Assembly (NCBI GenBank): GCA_963716735.1
Contig: OY970321.1
Span: 806,001 to 870,000, forward strand
From: VRUE01 sp963716735
Lineage (GTDB): Bacteria; Actinomycetota; Thermoleophilia; Solirubrobacterales; 70-9
Direction of reading: 5' to 3'
Length of the DNA: 64,000 nt
Shown here: positions 63,301 through 64,000 of the stretch, one piece after another
Layout: every line of letters begins with the position of its first letter
Numbering within the stretch: the first letter of the stretch is position 1
Translations under genes and position numbers: made by a program
The notes under the pieces: model-generated
The model's input: only the letters and a program-made list of their open reading frames with translations
Told to the model about the DNA's origin: nothing
Databases searched by the model: none

Positions 63301-64000
63301 AGCGCAAAGGGGATCGGACCGTCGAGGGGCATTGCCTCGGGCGCCTCTCCCCCGTCCCTGTCCGGGCTCGGCGGCGCCTCCTCCAGGATCACGTGGGCGT
63401 TGGTGCCGCTGATGCCGAAGGAGGAGATGCCGGCTCTGCGCGGCTTGCCGTCCGCCTCCCACTGGACCTCCTCGCCCAGGAGCTCTATCTCTCCCGACTC
63501 CCACTCGACTTTGGAGGAGGGCGCATCGAGGTGCAGAGTCTTGGGCATGACGCCCTCGCGCATCGCCTGGGTCATCTTGATCACCCCGGCAACCCCTGCT
63601 GCCGCCTGGGTGTGGCCGATGTTGGACTTGATCGAGCCGAGCTTCAGCGGCTCGTCGCGTTCTTGGCCGTAGGTTGCGAGCAGGGCTCCCGCCTCGATCG
63701 GGTCGCCGAGGGTGGTTCCCGTGCCGTGACCCTCGACCACGTCTACGTCCTTTGGCTCGAGGCGGGCGTTTGCCAAGGCCTGGCGGATCACCCGCTCCTG
63801 CGAGGGGCCGTTGGGGGCGGTGAGGCCGTTGGAGGCGCCGTCCTGGTTGACCGCGGAGCCCTTGAGCAGGGCGAGGACCGGGTGGCCGTTGCGCTGCGCA
63901 TCGGAGAGTCGCTCGAGGACGAGGGTGCCGACGCCCTCCGACCAGGCGACCCCGTCTGCCGCCTCGGCGAAGGACTTGCTGCGCCCGTCGGGGGCGAGGC
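28137..64000 (-). CDS. Giant modular type I polyketide synthase (5' end beyond window)
   Basis: An uninterrupted frame of at least 11,954 codons enters from the right edge inside a ketosynthase and ends with TAG at 28139-28137. It encodes seven modules here, named a to g, each KS-AT-DH-KR-ACP, with an additional ER in module e. The polypeptide in this window alone exceeds 1.2 MDa. All AT domains carry malonyl signatures. DH domains of b, d and g are truncated. The C-terminus is a docking segment of about 85 residues with helical and acidic parts (LARLRRAGLIDPLLRL, then a run of Asp/Glu). No loading domain is seen, so further modules must lie upstream. Near-identical repeated modules resemble the mycolactone synthases of Mycobacterium ulcerans in style, which are also giant proteins with highly similar modules. 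Confidence 0.97.
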   Translation of the reverse strand, partial: LAPDGRSKSFAEAADGVAWSEGVGTLVLERLSDAQRNGHPVLALLKGSAVNQDGASNGLTAPNGPSQERVIRQALANARLEPKDVDVVEGHGTGTTLGDPIEAGALLATYGQERDEPLKLGSIKSNIGHTQAAAGVAGVIKMTQAMREGVMPKTLHLDAPSSKVEWESGEIELLGEEVQWEADGKPRRAGISSFGISGTNAHVILEEAPPSPDRDGGEAPEAMPLDGPIPFALSAKAEPALAEAAERLAAHLKASPELDPTDVAYSLLTTRSAMEHRAVALGKDRDELLASLTSLANGEPSPNLISARAKDGKLAYLFTGQGSQRLGMGKELYESDEHFQAAFDAVCEQLDQHLETPLKEIVFAKGKKAAAKLEDTTYAQPALFATEVALFEALAKRGLKPDLLAGHSIGEIAAAHVAGAIGLDDAAKLVAARGRLMGALPAGGAMAAIEATEEEIAESIAGKEAELSIAAINGPTSIVISGTEEAVEEVRAQWEEKGRRTKRLAVSHAFHSPLMEPMLEEFGEIAASLSFNEPKIPIVSNVSGELLTPEQATDPAYWVRHVREAVRFADAVNALQAQGASTYVELGPDPVLCAMARESLGEDAQAAFVPTLRESRPEDVAISTAIAGAYAAGAKLDWSVFFAGTGAKRVPLPTYSFQRERYWVTAQTGAADLGAAGQAEAGHPLLAAAIEDPSDGGLTLTGRLSLSTQPWLADHAIGESVFLPATAFLELALRAAEQLGAETVEELEVQAPLIVPEAGSVAIQVSVSGPDGDGRREIAIHSRPEEEDAEWTKNAGGSLSAEPQPAPEPLEAWPPEGTEPIDVTYLYDRLAEQGLEYGPVFQGLGAAWKQGDETYLELALPEEQSWDAERFAVHPALLDSALHLERLNAIEAGGEGLGLPSSWSGVSLQALGAKELRVKVSPAGEGLALQIADAAGSPLAVVTELRQSPLDSAGLGKHRAKAKDTLLEVQWTPLDLAGQKADPAGAQILRIAPEQDPDPAEAARKTTLRTLEEIRAFIADRADADSRLILITEGAMATADELPDPATAAAWGLVRSAQSEHPGRFALIDTDGRDASEAALQAAIAAGSVEPQIALRDGAALVPRLTRTTAQEQGQGSAIDPDRTILITGATGGLGALTARRLAEHHGARRLLLVSRSGLEAEGAEELKAELEELGAETTIAACDVADRKALKKLLDGVPKAHPVGAMVHCAGAVADGTIETLTAEQVEQVFTPKAKAAQNLHELAEGLDLSAFVLYSSAAGTLGGPGQANYAAANVFLDVLAQRRAAEGKPATSIAWGPWQQSGGMAGELAEADLARMRRGGIEALTDEQGLSFLDAAIQGESPTAVAMPLNTAGLRALASLGALPSIYHGLIRVPKRRATATGALVGQLVELSEPERESHVLELVRSQVAAILGHGSAQEIEPERAFQELGFDSLAAVELRNRLDLIAGTRLAATVVFDHPNSKALAEHLLAEVTSAGASKRVAVRAQASEEPIAIVGMACRYPGGVSSPEDLWQLVAEGRDGISEFPTDRGWDIERLYDPDPESLGTSYTKEGGFLHDAAEFDPEFFGISPREALVTDPQERLLLESSWEALEDAGIDPASLKKTQTGVFAGVGFRDYGPAPGMTQSVISGRVSYALGLEGPAISIDTACSSSLVAMHLASQALRQGECTLALAGGVTTLATPTVFVEFSRQRGVAPDGRSKSFADTADGVAWSEGVGTLVLERLSDARSNGHEVLALLKGSAVNQDGASNGFSAPNGPSQERVIRQALANARLEAKDVDVVEGHGTGTTLGDPIEAGALLATYGQDREKPLKLGSIKSNIGHSQAAAGVAGVIKMTQAMREGVMPKTLHLDAPSSKVDWESGEIELLSEQAPWDVNGAPRRAGVSSFGISGTNAHVILEEAPPSPDRDGGEALEAMPLDGPIPFALSAKAEPALADAAERLRSHLTENPELDPTDVAYSLLSTRSAMEHRAVALGKDRDELLASLTALANGDPSPNLISARAKDGKLAYLFTGQGSQRLGMGKELYESDEHFQAAFDAVCEQLDQHLETPLKEIVFAKGKKAVAQLEDTTYAQPALFAIEVALYEALAKRGLKPDLLAGHSIGEIAAAHVAGVIDLGDSAKLVAARGRLMGALPEGGAMAAIEATEEEAAESLAGKEAELSIAAINGPSSIVISGAEAAVEEVRTQWEEKGRRTKRLAVSHAFHSPLMEPMLEEFGEIAEAIGFTEPKIPIVSNLTGELLSAEQATDPAYWVRHVREAVRFADAVTTLDKQGAATYLELGPDPVLCAMARESLGEEAQAAFVPTLRESRAEDVAISAAIAGAHAAGAKLDWSLFFKGTGAKRVSLPTYPFQRERYWLMARAGAADLGAAGQTEAGHPLLAAAIEGPSDGGLTLTGRLSLSTQPWLAEHALGETVLLPATAFLELALQAAWRVGVQAIEELSIEEPLLLPETGSVAIQVSVSGADGDGRRELSIHSRPDQDEAAWEKNASATLTGKAFDDVEPLACWPPEGADPLEVEDIEDLLAPHGMEHGAALQGISAAWQEDERLCAEVHLYGSEEPTLRLALCKEKGKADVVLFDGGGAPIFSLASLDVQPFELAELRNAAQRRFLHRVAWRRLETEQSEAGAHGAEEHEVFEVVPAEADVPAAAQVTAEQALAKAQRWAAEAQPEGSRLTFLTRYAIAIAEGEAPDLTAAPVWGLVRSAASEHPGRFALIDTDGSKASEEALQRALSLGAKEPQIALREGELLVPRLAKVTAEQSEAKAEPIDPERTVLITGGLSGIGATVARHLAEHHGARRLLLVSRGGAETDGASELKEELEGLGAKTQIAACDVTDRKAIEELFASIPDKHPLGAIVHSAGAIDDGVLESMTPERIERTMAPKATAAWHLHELSQELDLSRFILFSSAAGVLGGAAQANYAAANNFLDALASLRHSQGLPATALAWGMWDQKSSLGGQAGAELLANEEVMARFQNQVRQRLGFARMSAERGLRLFDAATALTEPLIAPVHFDTAALRTRARGGALAPIMRELIKVSEREQAQSGSLAALLADVPEAEREGFVRDLVRANAAAVLGHSSPAEVEPTRAFQELGLDSLGAIELRNRLSAATGLEIGATVVFDYPNATALAEHLLARAGARGAVRQLTAKAQASDEPIAIVGMACRYPGGIGSPEDLWQLVAEGKDGIAEFPADRGWDLEALYDPDPDSLGTSYAREGGFLDRAGAFDPEFFGISPREALVMDPQERLLLESSWEALEDAGIDPADLRQSQTGVFAGVGFRDYGPVPGMSSSVISGRVSYTLGLEGPAMTIDTACSSSLVAMHLAAGALRQGECGLALASGVAVLATPAAFIAFSAQRGLAPDGRSKSYAEAADGVAWSEGVGTLVLERLSDAQRNGHPVLALLKGSAVNQDGASNGFSAPNGPSQERVIRQALANARLEAKDVDVVEGHGTGTTLGDPIEAGALLATYGQDRETPLKLGSIKSNIGHTQAAAGVAGVIKMTQAMRAGVMPKTLHVDAPSTKVDWEAGEIELLGEEASWETNGRPRRAGISSFGISGTNAHVILEEAPPSPDREEGEAPATKPLRGPIPLALSAKAEPALADAAERLRSRLEANPDLDLTDVAYSLLTTRSAMEHRAVALGSDRDELLASLTALANGDSSPNLISARAKDGKLAYLFTGQGSQRLGMGKELYESDEHFKEAFDRVREQLDQHLEVSLEEIVFAKGKKAAAQLEDTTYAQPALFAIEVALFKALAKRGMKPDLLAGHSIGEIAAAHVAGAIGLDDAAKLVAARGRLMGALPEGGAMAAIEATEEEAAESLAGKETELSIAAINGPNSIVISGAGDAVEAVRAQWEEKGRRTKRLAVSHAFHSPLMEPMLEEFGEIAASLTFSDPKLPIVSNLTGELLAPEQATDPAYWVRHVREAVRFADVVTALQAQGASTYLELGPDPVLCAMARESLGDDTQAAFVPTLREGRPEAAAISTAIAGAFASGAKLDWSVFFAGTGARRVPLPTYPFQHEGFWLASGPIGTADAGAIGLGDPEHPFLAASIEDPSSGGLTLTGRISVSTHHWLADHAIGGDVLLPGTAFLELALRAAEQVGAETVEELDVQVPLIVPEAGAVAIQVSVSGSGEDGRREIAIHSRPDQEEAEWVQNAAGTLSEQPPAATARLDTWPPEGAEPVEVTYLYDRLAEHGIEYGPIFQGLSAAWKQGDETYLEISLPEEQGWEAERFAIHPALLDSALHLDRLSAIEERGEGLSLPSSWSGVSLQALGARELRVRIVSQQEGLSLQIADTAGDPVASIKKLLSKPLDSEQLQIQSRKREDLLGLEWTEIALAEQDEQPAEVELLRPEVEDGGDGEGARKAAQTTLEAIQGWIADEDKADSRLALITEGAMVTTDEESPDPAAATIWGLIRSAQSEHPGRFALIDSDGSDASKEALNSALAIGAEEPQIALREGKAMAARLTRVKTEESEEDATPVIDPDRTVLLTGATGGLGALTARHLAEHHGARHLLLLSRSGPDAEGAEELKAALEELGAETTIAACDVSDRKALKKLLASIPKEHPLGAVIHCAGALADGTVETLTAEQVERVFLAKADTAWNLHELTADADLSAFVLFSSSAGTLGGAGQANYAAANVFLDALAQKRKAEGKAATSIAWGLWERQGGMISELDEADLARMRRGGVEALSDERGLELFDTALDVDRAAAVAMPLNPAGLRGLASVGALPPIYAGLIRMPKRRSAASGALATALAELPEVEHESHVLELVRAQVAAILGHASAQDVQPDKAFRELGFDSLAAVELRNRLDLIAGVRLSATVVFDYPSSVALAEHLLAEATASGGAKQVAVRAQASEEPIAIVGMACRYPGGVSSPEDLWQLVAEGRDGISEFPTDRGWDIERLYDPDPESLGTSYTKEGGFLAEAGAFDPGFFAISPREAEFMDPQERLLLEACWEALEDAGIDPAGLRKSQTGVFAGVGDRDYGPAAGLTSSIVSGRVSYALGLEGPAISIDTACSSSLVAMHLAAGALRQGECSLALAGGVNVLSSPGGFISFSAQRGLAPDGRCKSYAEAADGVAWSEGVGTLVLERLSEARRNGHPVLALLKGSAVNQDGASNGLTAPNGPSQERVIRQALANARLEAKDVDVVEGHGTGTTLGDPIEAGALLATYGQDREKPLKLGSIKSNIGHSQAAAGVAGVIKMAQAMREGILPKTLHLDAPSSKVDWESGEIELLSEQAPWDVNGAPRRAGVSSFGISGTNAHVILEEAPSSPGKEEGETPASAPLRGPIPLALSAKAEPALADAAERLRSHLEASPDLDPTDVAYSLLSTRSAMEHRAVALGDDRDELLASLIALASGEPSPNVLTARAKDGKLAYLFTGQGSQRLGMGKELYESDTNFAAAFDAVCEQLDQHLEVSLEEIVFAKGKKAAAQLEDTTYAQPALFAIEVSLHEALAKRGLKPDILAGHSIGEIAAAHVAGAIGLDDAAKLVAARGRLMGALPEGGAMAAIEATEEEAAESIAGKEAELSIAAINGPSSIVISGAEAAVEEVRTQWEEKGRRTKRLAVSHAFHSPLIEPMLGEFGEIAEGIGFTEPKIPIVSNLTGELLSAEQATDPAYWVRHVREAVRFADAVNTLRAQGTSTYLELGPDPVLCAMVRESLGEEAQAAFVPTLRESRPEAGAISTAIAEAFASGARLDWSVFFAGTAAKRVPLPTYPFQRERYWLASSATADLGSAGLGEAGHPLLGAAIEDPVSGGLTLTGRLSASTQMWLAPHALAKTTLLPATALIDLVLRAAGQLGTQTVEQLDLQAPLVIPDSGSVAIQVSASGADEEGRREIAIHSRPDQEDAEWVRNASGTLSTEPPATTEPLGAWPPEGAEQLEPEDLYERLAGYGLHNGAAFQGIAAAWQADTHLYTEVNLYGSDEPTLRIALSEQHAITAFGPDGTPLFTIASLTAQPLELSELRNAARRRFLHKVAWQPVQAPAEPGEAAEQEEQEHELIEITPIEGEVPEAAQATAEQALAQAQQWAAQEQPEGTRLTFLTTNAIPTAQGEAPDLTAAPVWGLVRSATSEHPGRFALIDSDGTDASKEAMAAALALGAEEPQIALREGELLVPRLAKVSAEQEEAKAEPIDPERTVLITGGLSGIGATVARHLAEHHGARHLLLVSRRGPETSGASELQAELEGLGAKTQIAACDVTDRKALEKLFASIPDKHPLGAIVHSAGSIDDGVLDSMTPERLKGTMAPKATAAWHLHELSKEQDISRFILFSSAAGVLGGAAQANYAAANNFLDALASLRHAEGLPATALAWGQWDQKSRLGGEQGAELMANEELMERFSNQLRQRLGFARMSTEQGLELFDAATELTEPLIAPVNFDTAALRSRAQGGALAPIMRGLVRVSARTEAEQGSLARLLAETPEAGREGLVLDLVRTNAAAVLGHASSADVEPDRAFQEMGLDSLGAIELRNRLSAATGLQIGATVVFDYPSAAGLAEHLLAGATAGGGVRQVAVKAQSSDEPIAIVGMACRYPGGVNSPAGLWQLVAEGRDGISEFPDNRGWDTERLYNPDPDSFGTSYAREGGFMADAADFDPEFFGISPREALVTDPQERLLLESSWEALEDAGIDPASLQRSQTGVFAGVGFRDYGPVPGMTSSVVSGRVSYTLGLEGPALTVDTACSSSLVAMHLASQALRGGECALALAGGVAVLSTPAAFTAFSAQRGLAPDGRCKSFAEGADGVAWSEGVGVLVLERLSDAERNGHPVIALLRGSAVNQDGASNGFSAPNGPSQERVIRQALANARLEAKDVDVVEAHGTGTTLGDPIEAGALLATYGQDRETPLKLGSIKSNIGHSQAAAGVAGVIKMTQAMREGVMPKTLHVDAPSSKVEWETGKIELLGEQAEWDVNGRPRRAGISSFGISGTNAHVILEEAPPSPDRDGGEAPEAKPLDGLIPLALSAKAEPALAEAAERLAAHLTENPGLDLTNVAYSLLTTRSAMEHRAVAFGRDRDELLASLTALANGDPSPNVLNARAKDGKLAYLFTGQGSQRLGMGKELYESDENFKEAFDRVCEQLDQHLETPLEEIVFAKGKKAAAQLEDTTCAQPALFAIEVALFEALAKRGLKPDLLAGHSIGEIAAAYVAGVLDLGDAAKLVAARGRLMGALPKGGAMAAIEATEEEATESIASKEAELSIAAINGPTSIVISGTEAAVEEVRTAWEEKGRRTKRLAVSHAFHSPLMEPMLGEFGEIAASLSFSEPRIPIVSNLTGELLAPEQGTDPAYWVRHVREAVRFADAVTTLQAQGASTHLELGPDPVLCAMARESLGEEAQVAFVPTLREGRPEDIAVSTAIAGAHASGAKPDWGTFFKGTGAKRVPLPTYPFQRERYWLDSLSSGTADASAIGQSNPEHPLLGAAIEDPSDGGLTLTGRLSLSTQPWLADHRVGENVLLPGTAFVELALRAAEQVAAETIEELTLEIPLVLPEAGAVAIQVAVSGPEEGGQRAIAIHSRPDEEEAEWTRNASGSLSERLAAAPRPLDAWPPEGAESIEVEYLYDRLAEQGLEYGPAFQRLSAAWRQGEQVYAEVSLSEEQSWEAERFAIHPALLDAALHGIALAEQGSSETRLPFSWRGVSLQAQGPSELRVMIGLGVAGEVSLSLADRDGMPLATVDSLVLRPLPSVQIQAPGLDADRLLGLEWAETPLPDQEELPPEVELLHCEIEPDASPAEAARNATQATLSQIQRWLADESKLDSRLALITEGAMATTAEESPDPAAAAIWGLVRSAQSEHPGRFVLVDTDGSEASEAALPAALALGTEEPQLALREGRTLAPRAMAVEGTGDSLIPPAGPWHLDSTKRGTLDALALVPSPQGPLGPTGVRIQMHAAGLNFRDVLIALGLYPGEATIGSEGAGVVVETGAEVADLAPGDRVMGLVHEAFGPLATSTPDLLIAIPESWSFEQAAAMPIVFATAYYALRDLAGLKAGERILIHAGAGGVGTAAIGLARHIGAEVFATASPTKWDVLREAGLDDDHIASSRDLEFKDKFLRVTEGEGVDVVLNALAGEFVEASLDLLPRGGRFLEMGKTDVRDPEQIAAEHREVSYRSFDLLDAGPTRTGEMLAEIVALVEQGAQRHPPITTWDMREAPQAFRHLREGKNVGKVVLTLPRAIAPERTVLITGATGGLGALTARHLAERHGARHLLLVSRSGPEAEGAEELQAELEEMGARTTIAACDVSDRKALEKLLAGVPKEHPLGAVVHCAGALADGTIETMEPEQIDRVFAPKVDAVWNLHELTAGIDLSAFVLFSSVAGTLGGSGQANYAAANVFLDALAQQRRAEGLAATSIAWGLWEQEGGMISELGEADLARMQRSGVEALSGERGLGLLDAALDSARSTVLAMPLNTAGLRALASVGALPPIYRGLIRVPKRRSTTSGALEATLAQLPEAEREGHVLDLVRSQVAAILGHASAEEIESDKAFQELGFDSLAAVELRNRLDLIAGMRLSATVVFDHPNSTALAAHLLAETTASGGATKVAVRAQASDEPIAIVGMACRYPGGVNSPQGLWKLVAEGRDAISEFPGDRGWDVERLYNPDPENFGTSYTREGGFLAGAGEFDPEFFGISPREALVADPQQRLLLESCWEALEDAGIDPAGLKKTQTGVFTGVMYQDYGPAPGMTQSIVSGRVSYTLGLEGPAVSVDTACSSSLVAMHLASQALRGGECSLALAGGVTVLSTPSPFISYSAQRGLAPDGRCKSFADAADGVAWAEGVGVLVLERLSDAQRNGHPVLALLKGSAVNQDGASNGLTAPNGPSQERVIRQALANARLEAKDVDVVEGHGTGTTLGDPIEAGALLATYGQDRDEPLKLGSIKSNIGHTQAASGVAGVIKMTEAMRRGVLPKTLHVDAPSSKVEWEAGEIELLSEQLEWDVNGRPRRAGISSFGISGTNAHLILEEAPPSPDRDGGEAPEAKPLDGPIPLALSAKAEPALAEAAERLAAHLTEIPDLDPTDVAYSLATTRSGFEHRAVALGSDRDELLSALSALANGDPSPNVLTARAKDGKLAYLFTGQGSQRLGMGKELYESDEHFATAFDAVCEQLDQHLEAPLKEIVFAKGKKAAAQLEDTTYAQPALFAIEVALFEALAKRGLKPDLLAGHSIGEIAAAHVASVIELDDAAKLVAARGRLMGALPAGGAMAAIEATEEEAKESIASKEAELSIAAINGPSSIVISGTEAAVEAVRTAWEEKGRRTKRLAVSHAFHSPLMEPMLEEFGEVAEGLSFNEPKIPIVSNLTGELLSSEQATDPAYWVRHVREAVRFADAVAALQAQGASTYLELGPDPVLCAMARESLGDDAQAAFVPTLREGRPEDIAVSTAIAGAHASGAKLDWGTFFKGTGAKRVALPTYPFQRERYWLSSSPIGTAGAGAIGLGDPEHPLLAASIEDPSSGGLTLTGRLSLATHHWLADHAVGESILLPGTAFLELALRAAEQVGAGTVEELDVQAPLIVPETGAVAIQVSVSGSGEDGRREIAIHSRPDQEDAEWVRNASGTLSEQPPAATERLDAWPPEGAEPVEVTYLYDRLAEHGFEYGPIFQGLKSAWKQADETYLEVSLPEEQGWEAERFAIHPALLDSALHLDRLSAIEERGEGLSLPSSWRGVSLAALGAKELRVRIAPEGEGLSLQIADTAGAPVASIKELLSKPLDTAQLQSQSRKQDGLLALGWTEIALAEQDEQPAEVELLHPEVEDGLSAGEAARKAAQATLETIQSWIADEAKAGSRLALITEGAMSASEGESPDPAAAAIWGLVRSAQSEHPGRFALIDSDGSDASQEALNSALAIGAEEPQIALREGKAMAARLTRVKAEEGEEGTTPAIDPERTVLLTGATGGLGALTARHLAEHHGARRLLLVSRSGPDAEGAKDLKSELEELGADTTIAACDVSDRKALKALLASIPEEHPLGAVVHCAGAIADGTVETLTPEQVAQVFAPKAEAAWNLHELTADADLSAFVLFSSAAGTLGGAGQANYAAANVFLDALAQKRRTEDKAATSIAWGLWERQSGMAAELDEADMARMRRGGVEALSDERGLELFDSALSDDRATTVAMPLNTAGLRALASVGALPAIYHGLIRVPKRRSSASSALASTLAELSEAERQGHVLDLVRSQVAAILGHASAAEIEPGRAFQELGFDSLAAVELRNRLDLIAGVRLSATVVFDYPNSTALAEHLLAETTASGGAKQVAVRAQASEEPIAIVGMACRYPGGVSSPEDLWQLVAEGRDGISEFPTDRGWDIERLYDPDPESLGTSYTKEGGFLHDAAEFDPEFFGISPREALVTDPQERLLLESSWEALEDAGIDPASLKKTQTGVFAGVGFRDYGPAPGMTQSVISGRVSYALGLEGPAISIDTACSSSLVAMHLASQALRQGECTLALAGGVTTLATPTVFVEFSRQRGVAPDGRSKSFADTADGVAWSEGVGTLVLERLSDARSNGHEVLALLKGSAVNQDGASNGFSAPNGPSQERVIRQALANARLEAKDVDVVEGHGTGTTLGDPIEAGALLATYGQDREKPLKLGSIKSNIGHSQAAAGVAGVIKMTQAMREGVMPKTLHLDAPSSKVDWESGEIELLSEQAPWDVNGAPRRAGVSSFGISGTNAHVILEEAPPSPDRDGGEALEAMPLDGPIPFALSAKAEPALADAAERLRSHLTENPELDPTDVAYSLLSTRSAMEHRAVALGKDRDELLASLTALANGDPSPNLISARAKDGKLAYLFTGQGSQRLGMGKELYESDEHFQAAFDAVCEQLDQHLETPLKEIVFAKGKKAVAQLEDTTYAQPALFAIEVALYEALAKRGLKPDLLAGHSIGEIAAAHVAGVIDLGDSAKLVAARGRLMGALPEGGAMAAIEATEEEAAESLAGKEAELSIAAINGPSSIVISGAEAAVEEVRTQWEEKGRRTKRLAVSHAFHSPLMEPMLEEFGEIAEAIGFTEPKIPIVSNLTGELLSAEQATDPAYWVRHVREAVRFADAVTTLDKQGAATYLELGPDPVLCAMARESLGEEAQAAFVPTLRESRAEDVAISAAIAGAHAAGAKLDWSLFFKGTGAKRVSLPTYPFQRERYWLMARAGAADLGAAGQTEAGHPLLAAAIEGPSDGGLTLTGRLSASTQMWLAPHSLAKTTLLPDTALIDLVLRAAGQLGTQTVEQLDLQAPLIVPDSGSVAIQVSASGADEDGRREIAIHSRTEEEDAQWVRNASGTLTTEPPATAELDAWPPGGAEPLEVEDLYERLASNGLHNGAPFQGITAAWQAESHLYAEVRLYGAEEPTLRLRLSAGEEGAIATFDDAGTPLFAISSLTAQPLELPELRNAARRRFLHKVAWEPVEAPAEPTEAEEQEGKEYELIEVVPAEGEVPAAAQATAEQVLTQAQHWAAQEQPEGSRLTFLTTNAIPTAEGEAPDLTAAPVWGLVRSATSEHPGRFALIDTDGSDASKEAMAAALALGNEEPQIALREGELLVPRLAKINADEAEAKADSIDPERTVLITGGLSGIGALVARHLASEHQVRHLLLVSRRGAEASGASELEAELEELGAEVQVVACDVTDRKALEELFASIPGKHPLGAIVHSAGSIDDGVLDSMTPERLEGTMAPKANAAWYLHELSRDLDLSQFLLFSSATGVLGGAAQTNYSAANNFVDGLASLRRAEGLPATALAWGQWDQQSSLGGEHGAELMANEELMERFSTQIRLRLGFARMSPEQGLELFDAARELTEPFIAPVNFDTAALRSRAQGGALAPIMRGLVRVGEREEIQGESLAERLAGVAEGERDALVLDLVRSHVAAVLGHASAADVEPDKAFQEMGLDSLGAIELRNRLSAATGLAVAPTVVFDYPSISAVSGYMLTEVAEEGGAMASESKEDEIREVLAAIPLARLRRAGLIDPLLRLADSDDEAEIEIEADDIDLIDSMDVEDLLRKSTEGLAPEPDGESA
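30598..33329 (-). repeat. Long direct repeat, copy 1 (KS-AT of module g)
   Basis: 2,732 bases matching copy 2 at 56797-59528 at a constant offset of 26,199. It runs from the start of the KS to the start of the DH. All stretches I compared are identical, and translations in several frames agree throughout. Mismatches begin at 30597 and 33330. Confidence 0.9.
33328..38422 (-). other. PKS module f: KS-AT-DH-KR-ACP
   Basis: Approximate limits: KS 37183-38422, AT 35815-36860, DH 34930-35765, KR 33770-34450, ACP around 33497. KS and AT are intact. The DH has DHAVGESILLPG (Glu for the second Gly) and a full HPALLDSALH. KR GATGGLG, AIADG; ACP GFDSLAAVELRNR. The DH-KR-ACP half is closest to that of module c. 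Predicted outcome: double bond. Confidence 0.9.
38423..44470 (-). other. PKS module e: KS-AT-DH-ER-KR-ACP (fully reducing)
   Basis: About 1 kb longer than its neighbours because of an ER. Approximate limits: KS 43230-44470, AT 41870-42910, DH 40960-41805, ER 39545-40515, KR 38850-39540, ACP around 38595. The DH has HRVGENVLLPG (Gly to Glu) and HPALLDAALH. The AT has GHSIGEIAAAY and HAFH. The KR has GATGGLG and ALADG. Predicted outcome: a saturated two-carbon unit. Confidence 0.93.
39545..40515 (-). other. Enoylreductase domain of module e
   Basis: A zinc-independent medium-chain reductase domain between DH and KR. Motifs: AAGLNFRDVLIALGLYPGE (with the Tyr linked in known ERs to the 2S configuration at methyl-branched carbons, irrelevant here because malonate is used), GLVHEAFGPLA, and the NADPH loop HAGAGGVGTAAIGLA. 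It is the only ER in the nine modules seen. Confidence 0.95.
44471..49446 (-). other. PKS module d: KS-AT-(truncated DH)-KR-ACP
   Basis: Approximate limits: KS 48215-49446, AT 46850-47890, DH remnant 46100-46795, KR 44900-45615, ACP around 44645. The DH reads PHALAKTTLLPAT (Gly of the motif replaced by Lys) and lacks the HPALLDSALH block, going from GLHNGAAFQGIAAAWQ to LYGSDEPTLRIAL. The KR has GGLSGIG and IDDG; the ACP has GLDSLGAIELRNR. Predicted outcome: beta-hydroxyl. Confidence 0.9.
49447..54540 (-). other. PKS module c: KS-AT-DH-KR-ACP
   Basis: Approximate limits: KS 53310-54540, AT 51945-52985, DH 51060-51885, KR 49900-50565, ACP around 49620. The DH is canonical (DHAIGGDVLLPG, HPALLDSALH). 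The AT ends PFQHEGFWLAS rather than the FQRERYWL of its neighbours. KR GATGGLG, ALADG; ACP GFDSLAAVELRNR. Predicted outcome: malonate extension to a double bond. Confidence 0.92.
54541..59526 (-). other. PKS module b: KS-AT-(truncated DH)-KR-ACP
   Basis: Approximate limits: KS 58290-59526, AT 56930-57970, DH remnant 56180-56868, KR 55010-55690, ACP around 54715. KS and AT are intact (DTACSSS, EGHGTGT, GHSIGE, HAFH). The DH keeps the first half (EHALGETVLLP) but after HGAALQGISAAWQ it jumps to LYGSEEPTLRLAL, with no HPALLDSALH segment, so the catalytic Asp is missing. The KR has GGLSGIG and IDDG, and the ACP has GLDSLGAIELRNR. Predicted outcome: beta-hydroxyl. Its KS-AT appears identical in DNA to that of module g. 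Confidence 0.9.
56797..59528 (-). repeat. Long direct repeat, copy 2 (KS-AT of module b)
   Basis: Partner of 30598-33329. After the first mismatch at 59529 another 17 bases match before the copies diverge completely. At the other end divergence is abrupt, inside the first beta-strand of the DH. Confidence 0.9.
59530..64000 (-). other. PKS module a: KS(partial)-AT-DH-KR-ACP
   Basis: Approximate limits: KS C-terminal part 63375-64000 (EGHGTGT and NIGHTQAAAG present; the active Cys lies outside the window), AT 62010-63066, DH 61150-61960, KR 59950-60640, ACP 59590-59800. The AT has GHSIGE and HAFH. The DH has DHAIGESVFLP, with Glu where the second Gly of HxxxGxxxxP is expected, and a complete HPALLDSALH. 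The KR has GATGGLG, AVADG, YSSAAG and NYAAAN. Predicted outcome: malonate extension to an alpha,beta-double bond if the DH is active. Confidence 0.88.

Noticed and set aside
16978..64000. Regular repeats that could suggest a repeat array or mobile elements
   Set aside because: The periodicity of about 5 kb is that of PKS modules; no terminal inverted repeats, target duplications or transposase were seen.
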